This document shows positions 55,501 to 63,253 of a DNA stretch of 64,000 bases, in pieces. Both the position numbers and the translations under genes were made by a program. The notes beneath the pieces were generated by a model, which was given only the letters and a program-made list of their open reading frames with translations, was not told the DNA's origin and did no database searches. Numbering within the stretch: position 1 is the stretch's first letter; the number at the start of each line of letters is the position of its first letter. Source of the DNA: Nitrosomonas sp. (lineage in GTDB: Bacteria > Pseudomonadota > Gammaproteobacteria > Burkholderiales > Nitrosomonadaceae); assembly GCA_016703745.1 (NCBI GenBank), contig JADJBK010000006.1, positions 744,001 through 808,000 on the forward strand. Reading direction: 5' to 3'.

Positions 55501-58473
55501 CCATGCCGGCTGTTTAGGTAATCGACGCTTATTACCAGCCACGCCGATGATGTCAAATTGATTCAGCCCAGCCAGCACGGCCTGCGTAAACTGTGCATCA
55601 TCTATCCACACATCGTCGTGGATAAAAACCAAAATAGCCTCGTCATCGGCCTGTGCTATGGCGGCATTGAACACTTCGGACAAGCCACGCGTATTTTCGA
55701 ACGTCACGTTGACACTTAAGTTTGGGTTTTGTATAAGCTGTGTTACCAGGGATTGCCCCAAGGCTGAATGTTGCCAAAAATCCTGTTCATTCATGCGGGT
55801 AGCGCTTACGATTTCAATGATCACTGCGACATCTTGCTGGCTCCGGTTTTGAGTTGGATTTTGCTCATCTGGGCTGGATTGAGCAGTGTTGATAAATTTT
55901 TTTGCCAGAATGGCGCATTTTTCTTGCCATAATTCTTGTAAAGCAGTCTCAAAATGACCAGCAAATCTTGCGCCATCGAATAAAGGTGATGTTTTCAGGC
56001 GTGCTCTCAAACCTGACCTCAATGTGGCAAGTCCAGTCAAATTGGCACTGAATGCAATTACTTTTTCAATATATTCCGTCTGATTCACGGCAACCCAGTC
56101 TGACAGACCAGCCGCCGTCATCAGGCTTGCTCCCTGTCTTGCAATCATGGTGTTACCAATCAAAGTCAGCGTTGGCACGCCCATCCACAATGCATCGCAC
56201 GTCGTCGTGCCACCGGTAAACGGAAAAGTATCCAGGTTCATGTCGACTTCTGCATAGGAAGCAAAGTATGCCTCTCTCGATACTTGCCCCAGCAGGCTGA
56301 TACGCTCGATATCAACGCCACTCCTTTGCAAGCGCTGTTTTACTTCGGCAATAATGGCTTCATCGGTGAATGATTTACATTGCCAGCGTAATCGTGCACT
56401 GGGGATCGCCTGCATCACTTTACCCCACAACTCCATTACTGCATTCCCCACCTTGGCAAGCTGTTGATAGCAACCTAACGTTACATATCCATTTTTGATT
56501 ACGGGCAATTGCGCGATTTCCATTGCGATCTCAGGCTCGCTGAAGCATAAGCGCGTATCTGGCAGATACTTAATCTTTTCAGAAAACTGAATCTGGCATG
56601 ACGATGGGAGACTGACTTCATCCGTCAGGCAATAATCGATTTCCGCCACGCCAGTGGTCGACCAGTATCCGAGCCAGGTGGCCTGTACGGGTGCCGGCCG
56701 CCATGCAAAAATGGGCAGTTTGTTGCCAGCGGTATGGCCAGACAGATCCAGCAGAACATGAATGCCGTCAGCATGGATCATCTCCGCAGCAGAACGATGA
56801 TCATGTCCGACCAGTGATTTCCATTGCGTAAAATATGGTTTCAATTCCGCACTGACGCTATCTACACGCCCATCCGTCAAGTAAGCAACGAGAGCAATCT
56901 TTGAGGAATCGATATGTTGAATCACATTTTTGAGGAAATAGGCAACTGGATGCTGGCGTAAATCACCAGAAACCACGCCAACACGCAAATATTGATCTTG
57001 CGGATTAACGAGCCAGGTATCAAATTTTTGCTCCGCTTTTTTCGAGACAATGCGCCCGTACTCACGCGCAAGTGCCAGGTGGGATTCTGGAGCGAATTTT
57101 TCAGAGCACGTGGTCGAATATAAGAAATTGCTATATATGGAAAGCTGTTCTGGTGCCAAAACCAGAGACTGTTTCAGTATTTCAATGGCATTCTCAATCA
57201 GTCCTTGATCATGATACGCATTGCCTAAACTCAGGTAAGCATCGACATGACTGTTATCCAGTTCAATCGCTTTTTTTGAATACACCTCGGTCTGACTTGG
57301 CTTTCCGGCCAATCTTAATGTCTCACTGTAGTTTGATAAAGTTCTGACATTATTTGGTTGTATTGCCAAAGCCTGCTCAAAGGCTTCCTGCGCCTCTCCA
57401 ATTTTCATTCTGGCAAGTAAAATAACCCCGAAATTGTTCCAGATGTCACTGATTGTGGAGGTTAACGCCAATGCCTGTCTGCAATAGATTTCTGCTTCTA
57501 CATAACGATTCTGACCAGTTAAAATCGCTACCATGTTGTTCAAGGCTTCCGCAGTGGGTTCCCGAATACTCAGCGCCTTCCTGAGGCAGGCTTCTGCTTC
57601 TTTTGGCTTATCCCGATCTCTATAAAACAGTCCCAGGTTCTGATGAGCCACCACGTGGTTTGTATCGAGTTCTATGGCTTTCAGATAGGCAGTTTCTGCT
57701 TCCTGTTGGCGACCTTGCTCATTTAATATGATTGCCAACTGGTTATAGATATCAGCATCTTGCGAATCAATCCTCAATGCCTTACGGCAATATTCCTCAG
57801 CCTGTGTCAGATTTCCCAGTGCTCTATGGCATATGCCCAAATGTAAGTACACATCTACATCGTTTTCGCTCAATTTCAGAGATTTTTGGAACGACTTCAG
57901 CGCATCTTTAAATCGTTCTTGCGCATAAAGACAGAGTCCTAAATAAAAATGCATCTTTGCTTGCTGTGGTTCCAGTTTTAGCCCTTTTCTGTAGCTCGTT
58001 TCTGCTGACGTAAACTGCTTAAGATCTTTCAACACATGTGCCAGATTGAAATGCGCCTTGGCTAAACCCGGGGCTAATTTAATTGCTTTTTGGTAGCCAG
58101 CTTTCGCTGCTTCCAGCTGATTGGAATCACAATAAAAATTAGCCAGGTTGTAGTGCACTTCAGCATCTTTGGGCATGAGTGCTGCCGCTGTTTTAAGCGC
58201 CTCACCTGCTTTTTCCATGCTCTGCTCGTGATGGTGAATAACACCCAGCACTTTCCAGGCCATACCATGATTGGGAAAAATTTGCGTGAGCTTGATTGCC
58301 CGCATTTTTGCCTCTACCAATAACCCCTGATTGAAGTCATTAATAAGTCGGCTGATCTCTACAGCAGTAGGGTTGTTATTTTTTTTGTTCGCTTGTACTA
58401 TTTTTTTGGCATGCAATTTTGTCGGACAGTTTTTTTCTTGCCGAACCAAGTGTTCCTGTTCTGTGGTAATCAT
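52531..58473 (-). CDS. Giant multidomain glycosyltransferase: TPR, SPINDLY, GT2-like, GT61-like, TPR, GT2
   Basis: This protein of 1980 residues has no signal peptide or membrane segments. By my reading it contains six modules. Residues 40-450 hold about eleven TPRs. Residues 486-850 hold a SPINDLY/GT41 domain (GDLRQHPVAYFL, LSGHTAGNKLP, LDTFPFTGGTTTCDALWMG). Residues 880-1110 hold a GT2-like fold (FIHDDVWI). Residues 1235-1455 hold a GT61/DUF563 domain (NNYAHWLTEYLPQL, VSASGAALVNMLWAPKG). Residues 1530-1625 hold further TPRs. Residues 1654-1880 hold a GT2 domain (CTLIPAYKPNYIEQLLLSLATQ, LMDDDLIYP). It heads a five-gene operon with amino-sugar genes. Acting as several successive transferases on a protein or glycan is inferred. 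AGGG precedes the ATG. Confidence 0.88.
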   Translation of the reverse strand: MITTEQEHLVRQEKNCPTKLHAKKIVQANKKNNNPTAVEISRLINDFNQGLLVEAKMRAIKLTQIFPNHGMAWKVLGVIHHHEQSMEKAGEALKTAAALMPKDAEVHYNLANFYCDSNQLEAAKAGYQKAIKLAPGLAKAHFNLAHVLKDLKQFTSAETSYRKGLKLEPQQAKMHFYLGLCLYAQERFKDALKSFQKSLKLSENDVDVYLHLGICHRALGNLTQAEEYCRKALRIDSQDADIYNQLAIILNEQGRQQEAETAYLKAIELDTNHVVAHQNLGLFYRDRDKPKEAEACLRKALSIREPTAEALNNMVAILTGQNRYVEAEIYCRQALALTSTISDIWNNFGVILLARMKIGEAQEAFEQALAIQPNNVRTLSNYSETLRLAGKPSQTEVYSKKAIELDNSHVDAYLSLGNAYHDQGLIENAIEILKQSLVLAPEQLSIYSNFLYSTTCSEKFAPESHLALAREYGRIVSKKAEQKFDTWLVNPQDQYLRVGVVSGDLRQHPVAYFLKNVIQHIDSSKIALVAYLTDGRVDSVSAELKPYFTQWKSLVGHDHRSAAEMIHADGIHVLLDLSGHTAGNKLPIFAWRPAPVQATWLGYWSTTGVAEIDYCLTDEVSLPSSCQIQFSEKIKYLPDTRLCFSEPEIAMEIAQLPVIKNGYVTLGCYQQLAKVGNAVMELWGKVMQAIPSARLRWQCKSFTDEAIIAEVKQRLQRSGVDIERISLLGQVSREAYFASYAEVDMNLDTFPFTGGTTTCDALWMGVPTLTLIGNTMIARQGASLMTAAGLSDWVAVNQTEYIEKVIAFSANLTGLATLRSGLRARLKTSPLFDGARFAGHFETALQELWQEKCAILAKKFINTAQSSPDEQNPTQNRSQQDVAVIIEIVSATRMNEQDFWQHSALGQSLVTQLIQNPNLSVNVTFENTRGLSEVFNAAIAQADDEAILVFIHDDVWIDDAQFTQAVLAGLNQFDIIGVAGNKRRLPKQPAWAFIDTQFTWDTQENLSGKVAHGETAQGKISDYGDVPTECELLDGVFLAVRKRTLTTRQVAFDPRFNFHFYDLDFCRSARTADLTLGTWPIQLTHQSGGAFGTPAWQRNYQQYLNKWENEVLIFELATVDEVVNTFQAKSLLPAIECNSPAVPIFGNASPNPLVTQEHSLKHPPVYMAEVIDFKVIGTAAFPIIQNKSIVHQHFSPDYWETQEQGLGFCSMQREKGLIGYGNVRGQFEHAHKVINLIGNGSNNYAHWLTEYLPQLVLLKNAGVDLAEYRILLDALSYPSMLEALYLLGIDPAQIIKIDALTVNRFPSALWVSPVANVAFQRPKALHGEGKDLLSEPTHVIFHPLALQAVREAFLAHVDPALNDELPSKIFIKRTPGRNTNVRVMVNEQEIEALLVANGFTSIDPSKLTFIQQVTLFSRAHYIVSASGAALVNMLWAPKGAQVLVLMNDTKYANYWYFSHIATANGQRLAYVLGKTLPSAACSDLHHANFEIAVPALLQALEQAGLSDLINTQQALLDAMNDVMQLAQESLQAGDWTMAEALLREVLKVQPNHAEANHQLGVLLAQQSKLDDALMQLEWAVQQAPQQEQYWVSYIDALMLLGEYAQADSAIGLGEEFGLTAETAQMLRVELAPQLEAQPQASIKTKAHSDKPVATICTLIPAYKPNYIEQLLLSLATQTYPHFKVVISDDNPNDEVTALVQRLAQLDIYKKLDISVVPGPKKGGFVNIYHVARSYAQEAEFFHILMDDDLIYPTFYETHMREHAKQEALISVSARWNALETGQPFGMLIDHATSQVFSQHFDAATMANALIPGCSNKLGEFSHAVFRREAAEVILNPSMQGISYFGLDDIGSFIQAAQHKPAIWIPTPLGIFRNNPEQNTGKLNNNTIKCGHYAWIALAIIAVENRWISADEAWASISMMRNAVRVRYQQDALGQQMLAVLDAHEVYSEALKQSFLAVWNTYLTQLNIEKIVAGDLSIQIL

Positions 58474-58827
58474 GCCAATCCCTATTTGTTATTCAATCAA
58501 TGCAGGCCGTATCGCGCCTTGCCATTATTAAAAAAATTGGATCTCAAGTACTGCTTAATAAAAGGGATAAAGCACGTCTAATTTGATTAGCCAGTCTGGT
58601 CCGTCCATTCAGAAACGTTTATTGAACAGGCTTATGGTGTATTTGAGAAAGCCACCTTGTTAAAGTTTGTCCTTCGCCTTCACTAAGCGCTGGCAGGCTA
58701 CGAGGAAGACGGCGCGTATGCCAAAATACCATCAGGTGTTACACTTGAAAACTGAATCCGCGCCACATTACTCCATTACAGATCAAATTTGTATCAGTCA
58801 AAGTTAGTTACTACGTGGAATTTCAAT
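58474..58827. other. Divergent intergenic region, glycosylation operon / BON lipoprotein
   Basis: About 354 bp without a supported gene. It should contain the promoter of the five-gene glycosylation operon on the minus strand and that of the lipoprotein gene on the plus strand. No convincing -35/-10 pair, repeat or RNA was recognised. Confidence 0.4.
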
Positions 58828-59415
58828 ATGATGCAAAAAAATAGATTGATGCTTCACTTTCCATTCTTACTCCTGATTCCTGTCTCAGGTTGCGTTCCTA
58901 TGACCGTTACCGGTATAGGCATCAGTGCAAGCACTGGCACTCTAATGTTGGAAGATCGCCGTAGCAGCGGAGTTTTCATTGAAGACGAACAAATCAGGCT
59001 TGTAACAGCCCGCAGGATTCAAGAGAAATTCGGTGATGATGTGCACATAAACGTAACCAGCTTTAACCGCAATGTATTGCTGACAGGAGAAGCGTTAACC
59101 GAAACAACCAGAAATGAGATATTCAAACTAGCAGCAAATGTGAAAAATGTTCGTAATATCTTTAATGAAGTCGTAATCGCACCTCAGAGCTCTTTGACTA
59201 CCAGAAGTAACGATGCCCTGATAACGTCAAAAATCAAGTCAGTATTTTTGAATAACGATTCCTTTCAAACCAATCACGTTAAAGTGGTTACTGAGCGCAA
59301 TATGGTTTATCTAACAGGGATTGTCAAACGTGCTGAAGGAGAAAAAGCAGTCGAATTGGCTAGCGGAACGCCTGATGTGATTAAAGTTATAAAAGTTTTT
59401 GAGTATCTCGATTAG
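58828..59415 (+). CDS. BON domain outer-membrane lipoprotein (DolP/YraP-like)
   Basis: This 195-residue lipoprotein has a signal peptide ending in the lipobox PVSGC (FPFLLLIPVSGC) and then two BON domains (about residues 50-115 and 125-193; DDVHINVTSFNRNVLLTGEA, NHVKVVTERNMVYLTGIV). E. coli DolP supports outer-membrane integrity at the division site. The ATG at 58828, with GGA upstream, gives a normal signal sequence; an upstream frame to 58789 is not supported. The FAD oxidase gene follows 12 bp later. Confidence 0.9.
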   Translation: MMQKNRLMLHFPFLLLIPVSGCVPMTVTGIGISASTGTLMLEDRRSSGVFIEDEQIRLVTARRIQEKFGDDVHINVTSFNRNVLLTGEALTETTRNEIFKLAANVKNVRNIFNEVVIAPQSSLTTRSNDALITSKIKSVFLNNDSFQTNHVKVVTERNMVYLTGIVKRAEGEKAVELASGTPDVIKVIKVFEYLD

Positions 59416-59427
59416 ATTTGACCCCCA

Positions 59428-60801
59428 ATGCTAGCGCCTGACTTTATTATCGCACTGGAGGAATCCATCCCTTCTGATCGATATTATCTTGATCCGGTAG
59501 ATTGCTATGCCTATGCATACGATAACAGCAGAAAGATTTTTCCACCTGAGTGCGTTATTTTTCCGCAGACAACCGCAGAAGTTTCTCAATTAATTAATTT
59601 ATGTCGTCTTTATCAAATCCCTGTGACGGCGCGTGGTCGCGGAACAGGCACCGCTGGAGGTAGCCTGCCGGAACGGGGCGGTGTTACCTTGTCTATGGAG
59701 CGGATGACACGGATTATTAGGGTCGATGCAACTAACCGTATGTTAGTTACTGAACCTGGTGCGCTTAATGAAAGCATACAGCTAGCTGCCAGACCACACG
59801 AACTTTTCTGGCCACCAGATCCTTCAAGTGCAGCTTATTCCACTATCGGAGGCAATCTTGCGACAAGTGCCGGCGGACCTCATGCCGTAAAATATGGAAC
59901 TACGCGCGATCATGTTCTCGGCCTGACCGCAGTCACAGGAACAGGAGAAATTATCCAAACGGGTTGTTATACAACAAAAGGAGTGGTGGGTTACGACCTT
60001 ACTCGTTTGTTGATCGGCTCTGAAGGTACACTTGCCATTATCACCGAAGCAACTCTCAAATTGACTCCCCTACCTGTCGCAAAAGGTGGGCTTACCGCTC
60101 ACTACCGTGACAATATGAGCTGCGCACAGGCCGTCGTAAACATCATGCGGCAGGCACAAGGACCGAGCGCACTCGAGTTTCTCGATGCAGGCTCACTCTC
60201 ACTGATTCGGTCAAGAGATCCCGAGATAGCGCCGTCTGCTTCAAATGCTATGCTGATGATTGAGATTGACGGAACCACAAGGGAGATTAAGAGCGTTACT
60301 GAACAACTGCTTCAAGCATGTCAAAATGATGGTTTATTAATAGCCTCTGCTTGCACCAGCACGGATCAGTTATGGAAAGCAAGGAAAATATTGTCGCCAC
60401 TGTTGCGTGACATCGCGCCCAAAAAGATTAATGAAGATATTGTTGTACCCATCAGCAAAATACCTGATTTGTTGACAGGTCTATCACAACTCTGCAGTCA
60501 TTACGAACTCAAGAATATCAATTTTGGGCATATTGGAAACGGTAACATTCATGTCAACCTATTGATAGATCCGGATGATTCTCGTGAACTTGAGAGAGCA
60601 CATACTTGTTTAGATAAGATTTTTGATCTCGTTATTCAGTTACAAGGCACACTATCAGGTGAGCATGGCGTAGGATCAGAGAAACGAGCGTACATTAACA
60701 AAGAATTAAGTAACGCAACAATCACATTGATGCAGCGGGTAAAGCAGGCTTTTGATCCAGATAACATCCTGAATCCTGGAAAAATATTCCCACAATTATG
60801 A
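59428..60801 (+). CDS. FAD-binding oxidoreductase, GlcD / D-lactate dehydrogenase type
   Basis: This 457-residue flavoenzyme has a PCMH FAD-binding domain (residues 45-220: TARGRGTGTAGGSLPERGGV, GGNLATSAGGPHAVKYGTTRDHV) and a C-terminal FAD-oxidase domain with HIGNGNIHVNLL and GEHGVGSEKR. The family oxidises glycolate, D-lactate or D-2-hydroxyglutarate. In a Calvin-cycle autotroph, glycolate salvage is likely, but glcE/glcF are not adjacent, so the substrate is open. Confidence 0.92.
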   Translation: MLAPDFIIALEESIPSDRYYLDPVDCYAYAYDNSRKIFPPECVIFPQTTAEVSQLINLCRLYQIPVTARGRGTGTAGGSLPERGGVTLSMERMTRIIRVDATNRMLVTEPGALNESIQLAARPHELFWPPDPSSAAYSTIGGNLATSAGGPHAVKYGTTRDHVLGLTAVTGTGEIIQTGCYTTKGVVGYDLTRLLIGSEGTLAIITEATLKLTPLPVAKGGLTAHYRDNMSCAQAVVNIMRQAQGPSALEFLDAGSLSLIRSRDPEIAPSASNAMLMIEIDGTTREIKSVTEQLLQACQNDGLLIASACTSTDQLWKARKILSPLLRDIAPKKINEDIVVPISKIPDLLTGLSQLCSHYELKNINFGHIGNGNIHVNLLIDPDDSRELERAHTCLDKIFDLVIQLQGTLSGEHGVGSEKRAYINKELSNATITLMQRVKQAFDPDNILNPGKIFPQL

Positions 60802-60819
60802 TTGCAATCAGACAAAAAA

Positions 60820-60852
60820 TTAGCGCTGAAAATACTTTATTCTCAGCGCTAA
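60820..60852. terminator. Bidirectional intrinsic terminator between glcD-like and ctaB genes
   Basis: TTAGCGCTGA (60820-60829) and TCAGCGCTAA (60843-60852) are a perfect 10-bp inverted repeat around 13 nt. On the minus strand it is followed by a run of six T, so it should end the oxidase assembly transcript. On the plus strand it may also end the FAD oxidase transcript. Confidence 0.85.
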
Positions 60853-60887
60853 AATTGGAAACGATTGCATCAAGCTACCAACTTTAT

Positions 60888-61784
60888 CTAGAAGTAAAAA
60901 TAATGATCTACCAATAAAGCTGCAAACAAAATTGTTAGATAAAGTATCGAAAATCGAAAAGCCTCTCTGGCAATCTGATCCGTATAATTCAGATAAATCT
61001 TAACTGCGTAATACAGGAAGACAGCATCCAGTACCAATACACTCATCAAATAGATTAAACCACTCATTTGAGTCAGATAAGGCAGAAGCGTTACGATGCA
61101 TAATATGATTGTATACAGCAGCACATGTAAGCGCGTAAAAGCATCGCCATGCGTTACCGGCAACATGGGCATACCAATTTTGGCATAGTCAGACTTACGA
61201 TAAAGTGCCAGTGCCCAGAAATGAGGGGGGGTCCAAGCAAAGATAATCAAAAACAGTAATAATGCGTCAGCGGAAATTTCACCCGTTACCGCTGTCCATC
61301 CCAATACGGGTGGCATTGCACCTGATGCTCCACCAATCACGATATTTTGTGGAGTTAATGGTTTAAGTATTAATGTGTAGATAATCGCATAACCAACAAA
61401 AGTACCTAACGTTAACCACATAGTCAATGGATTAACCCATTGGTAAAGTATTAGCAATCCAGAACCACCAACCAGTGTCAGAAAAAATAATGTTTCAGGT
61501 ACACTGACTTTACCTTGTGGTAATGGTCTACCTTTGGTGCGTGCCATAATCGCATCAAATTTATGCTCCACCAAGCAATTCAAAGCTGCTGCCGCACCAG
61601 CCACGAGAGAAATACCAACCGTACCAAAAATCAGGATATCAAGTGGGACAGCTCCGGGAACGGACAAAAGCATACCAATAACTGCTGTAAAGACAATCAG
61701 TGACACGACCCTCGGCTTGGTTAGCCGATAGAACTGCACCACCCTCGCAGAGGCATCTTCCCATGTTAATGAATTTGTAGTCAT
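60888..61784 (-). CDS. ctaB: Protohaem IX farnesyltransferase (haem O synthase)
   Basis: This 298-residue UbiA-family membrane enzyme attaches farnesyl to haem b for the cytochrome oxidase. It has about nine membrane segments and the two prenyl-diphosphate motifs NCLVEHKFDAIMARTKGRPLP and the later YRKSDYAKIGMPMLPVTHG. The ATG at 61784 has AAGGAGG 5 nt upstream, which decides the start. It is the last gene of the minus-strand oxidase cluster in this window. A haem A synthase (ctaA) gene is not next to it here. Confidence 0.96.
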   Translation of the reverse strand: MTTNSLTWEDASARVVQFYRLTKPRVVSLIVFTAVIGMLLSVPGAVPLDILIFGTVGISLVAGAAAALNCLVEHKFDAIMARTKGRPLPQGKVSVPETLFFLTLVGGSGLLILYQWVNPLTMWLTLGTFVGYAIIYTLILKPLTPQNIVIGGASGAMPPVLGWTAVTGEISADALLLFLIIFAWTPPHFWALALYRKSDYAKIGMPMLPVTHGDAFTRLHVLLYTIILCIVTLLPYLTQMSGLIYLMSVLVLDAVFLYYAVKIYLNYTDQIAREAFRFSILYLTILFAALLVDHYFYF

Positions 61785-61863
61785 ATCTCCCTCCTTTAGC
61801 AATTGCTGTTTAACTTAACTGAGTTACTGTATTTTTTATAAATCTCAAAGCAACATTACTAGC

Positions 61864-62445
61864 CTAGTGTTCCATATGAGACAGTTTTAACAACCGTTTT
61901 AAATCATCAATCATCTTCTTTGGATCTGGATTTTTGGAATATCGCATCATCAAATGTCCCATCGGATCTATCACATAAATATGATCCTGCTGACTTTCCA
62001 CATAAGGAAATTCTGATAACAAATCTTTTTGCTTAGCCAATACAAGTTGAGTTCCTTCGTATTGATCAACGAGAAGGGAATCTGGAATAACATCATCATT
62101 AATCAACCAAACTCGTTCCACACGATCCTTATCGACATGGGTTGCTAAACGAAGCTGACGCATTAAATAGAGTTTATCCTGACAAGGTTGATCACAATTC
62201 CCGGAATCAATTACTAATAACGTCCACATTCCTTTTAACTGCTTTACTCTAAAAATCGTATTGTCTTCAAGATTTGTCGCATCACCTTCTATCCGTTTCA
62301 GTTCTAATAATTCACCATAATTAACCGTACCTTCCGGACGAAGATTGTAAGTATGAAATATGTAAGAAGCGATCACTGGTGATAATATCAGCAGCATCAG
62401 CAGAATTAACTGTAATCTACCCCTGCGGGTCTTTTCGTTTGACAT
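61864..62445 (-). CDS. SCO1-like cytochrome oxidase assembly protein (thioredoxin fold, membrane-anchored)
   Basis: This 193-residue protein has one N-terminal membrane anchor (residues 12-32: LILLMLLILSPVIASYIF) and a periplasmic thioredoxin-like domain with a CxxxC motif (NCDQPCQDKL, as in SCO proteins), YVIDPMGHLMMRY and a C-terminal helix. It is shorter and more divergent than SCO1 but occupies the place between SURF1 and haem synthesis genes where such a protein is normally found in betaproteobacteria. It overlaps SURF1 by 29 bp. Confidence 0.82.
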   Translation of the reverse strand: MSNEKTRRGRLQLILLMLLILSPVIASYIFHTYNLRPEGTVNYGELLELKRIEGDATNLEDNTIFRVKQLKGMWTLLVIDSGNCDQPCQDKLYLMRQLRLATHVDKDRVERVWLINDDVIPDSLLVDQYEGTQLVLAKQKDLLSEFPYVESQQDHIYVIDPMGHLMMRYSKNPDPKKMIDDLKRLLKLSHMEH

Positions 62446-63145
62446 TGAGTACTATATAGATAAGAAGTGTTGCTGCCGCCAAAGAAAACCACTGAAGAGC
62501 ATAGCCAAGATTCTTGGCTGCACCAGAATCAGGTCGTTCCCATTTTCTAATCAGGTGATCCATTACCCAATCATGATTTTCCTCTTGAAGCAGTAAAGCT
62601 GGCTGAAGAACTATGCCGGTAATTTCTTGATAGCGTGCTAATTCAAAATTCTGCCAAACCTTGCCACTCACCTGATCCTGTGAGAGCGCAATGGCCTTAA
62701 TATTTGGAGAAACCACTGTACCAACAATATCAATGTTCTCGACTGAAGTGTTTATTTCAGGAAAATCTACCCGATTTGCATTTGCTGCAATCCAACCACG
62801 ATTAACTAACACATGCATATCACTGTTCTCAATTCGTAATGGAGTCAAAACATGATAGCCAGCCACGCCGTTGTAGACTTTATTATCCAGCAATGCCGTT
62901 AGCTCCGGCACGAAATAACCGCGCACCTCAGCTCGACGATATTGTATGCTCTCAAAATCAATCAATACTGACGGGATTGTTATCGCAGGCTGTTTTGCAA
63001 ATGCTTCTAGCTTTGAGAATCGGGTTTCTTTTTCCTCTGCTCGTGATAGCTGCCAATAACCCAGTCGCATAAACAGAGCAAATGCAAGTATCGCGATGAA
63101 CAGCAACCATAAGTTAGGTTTAAATTGATAATTCCGAATTCTCAC
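62417..63145 (-). CDS. SURF1 family cytochrome oxidase assembly protein
   Basis: This 242-residue protein has a GTG start, two membrane segments (about residues 14-32 and 216-234) and the SURF1 core (RLGYWQLSRAEEKE, YFVPELTALLDNKVYNGVAGYHVLTPLRI, VLVNRGWI, YALQWFSLAA). SURF1 helps insert haem a into subunit I. It lies after subunit III and before the SCO-like gene. Confidence 0.94.
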   Translation of the reverse strand: MRIRNYQFKPNLWLLFIAILAFALFMRLGYWQLSRAEEKETRFSKLEAFAKQPAITIPSVLIDFESIQYRRAEVRGYFVPELTALLDNKVYNGVAGYHVLTPLRIENSDMHVLVNRGWIAANANRVDFPEINTSVENIDIVGTVVSPNIKAIALSQDQVSGKVWQNFELARYQEITGIVLQPALLLQEENHDWVMDHLIRKWERPDSGAAKNLGYALQWFSLAAATLLIYIVLNVKRKDPQG

Positions 63146-63177
63146 TTGTTACCTGCCAAACCTAACGTTAGACTTCT

Positions 63178-63219
63178 AACCCGATACGACTTATATACTT
63201 TTTCAAGCCATACCGGGTT
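63178..63219. promoter_or_regulatory. Imperfect inverted repeat between subunit III and SURF1 genes
   Basis: Aacccgatacgac (63178-63190) pairs with gccataccgggtt (63207-63219) at 10 of 13 positions around a 16-nt AT-rich loop. It may be a processing or partial-termination hairpin within the operon. Confidence 0.4.
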
Positions 63220-63253
63220 ATTCTGTAATGCTTACTTTGATTTATTAATTAAA

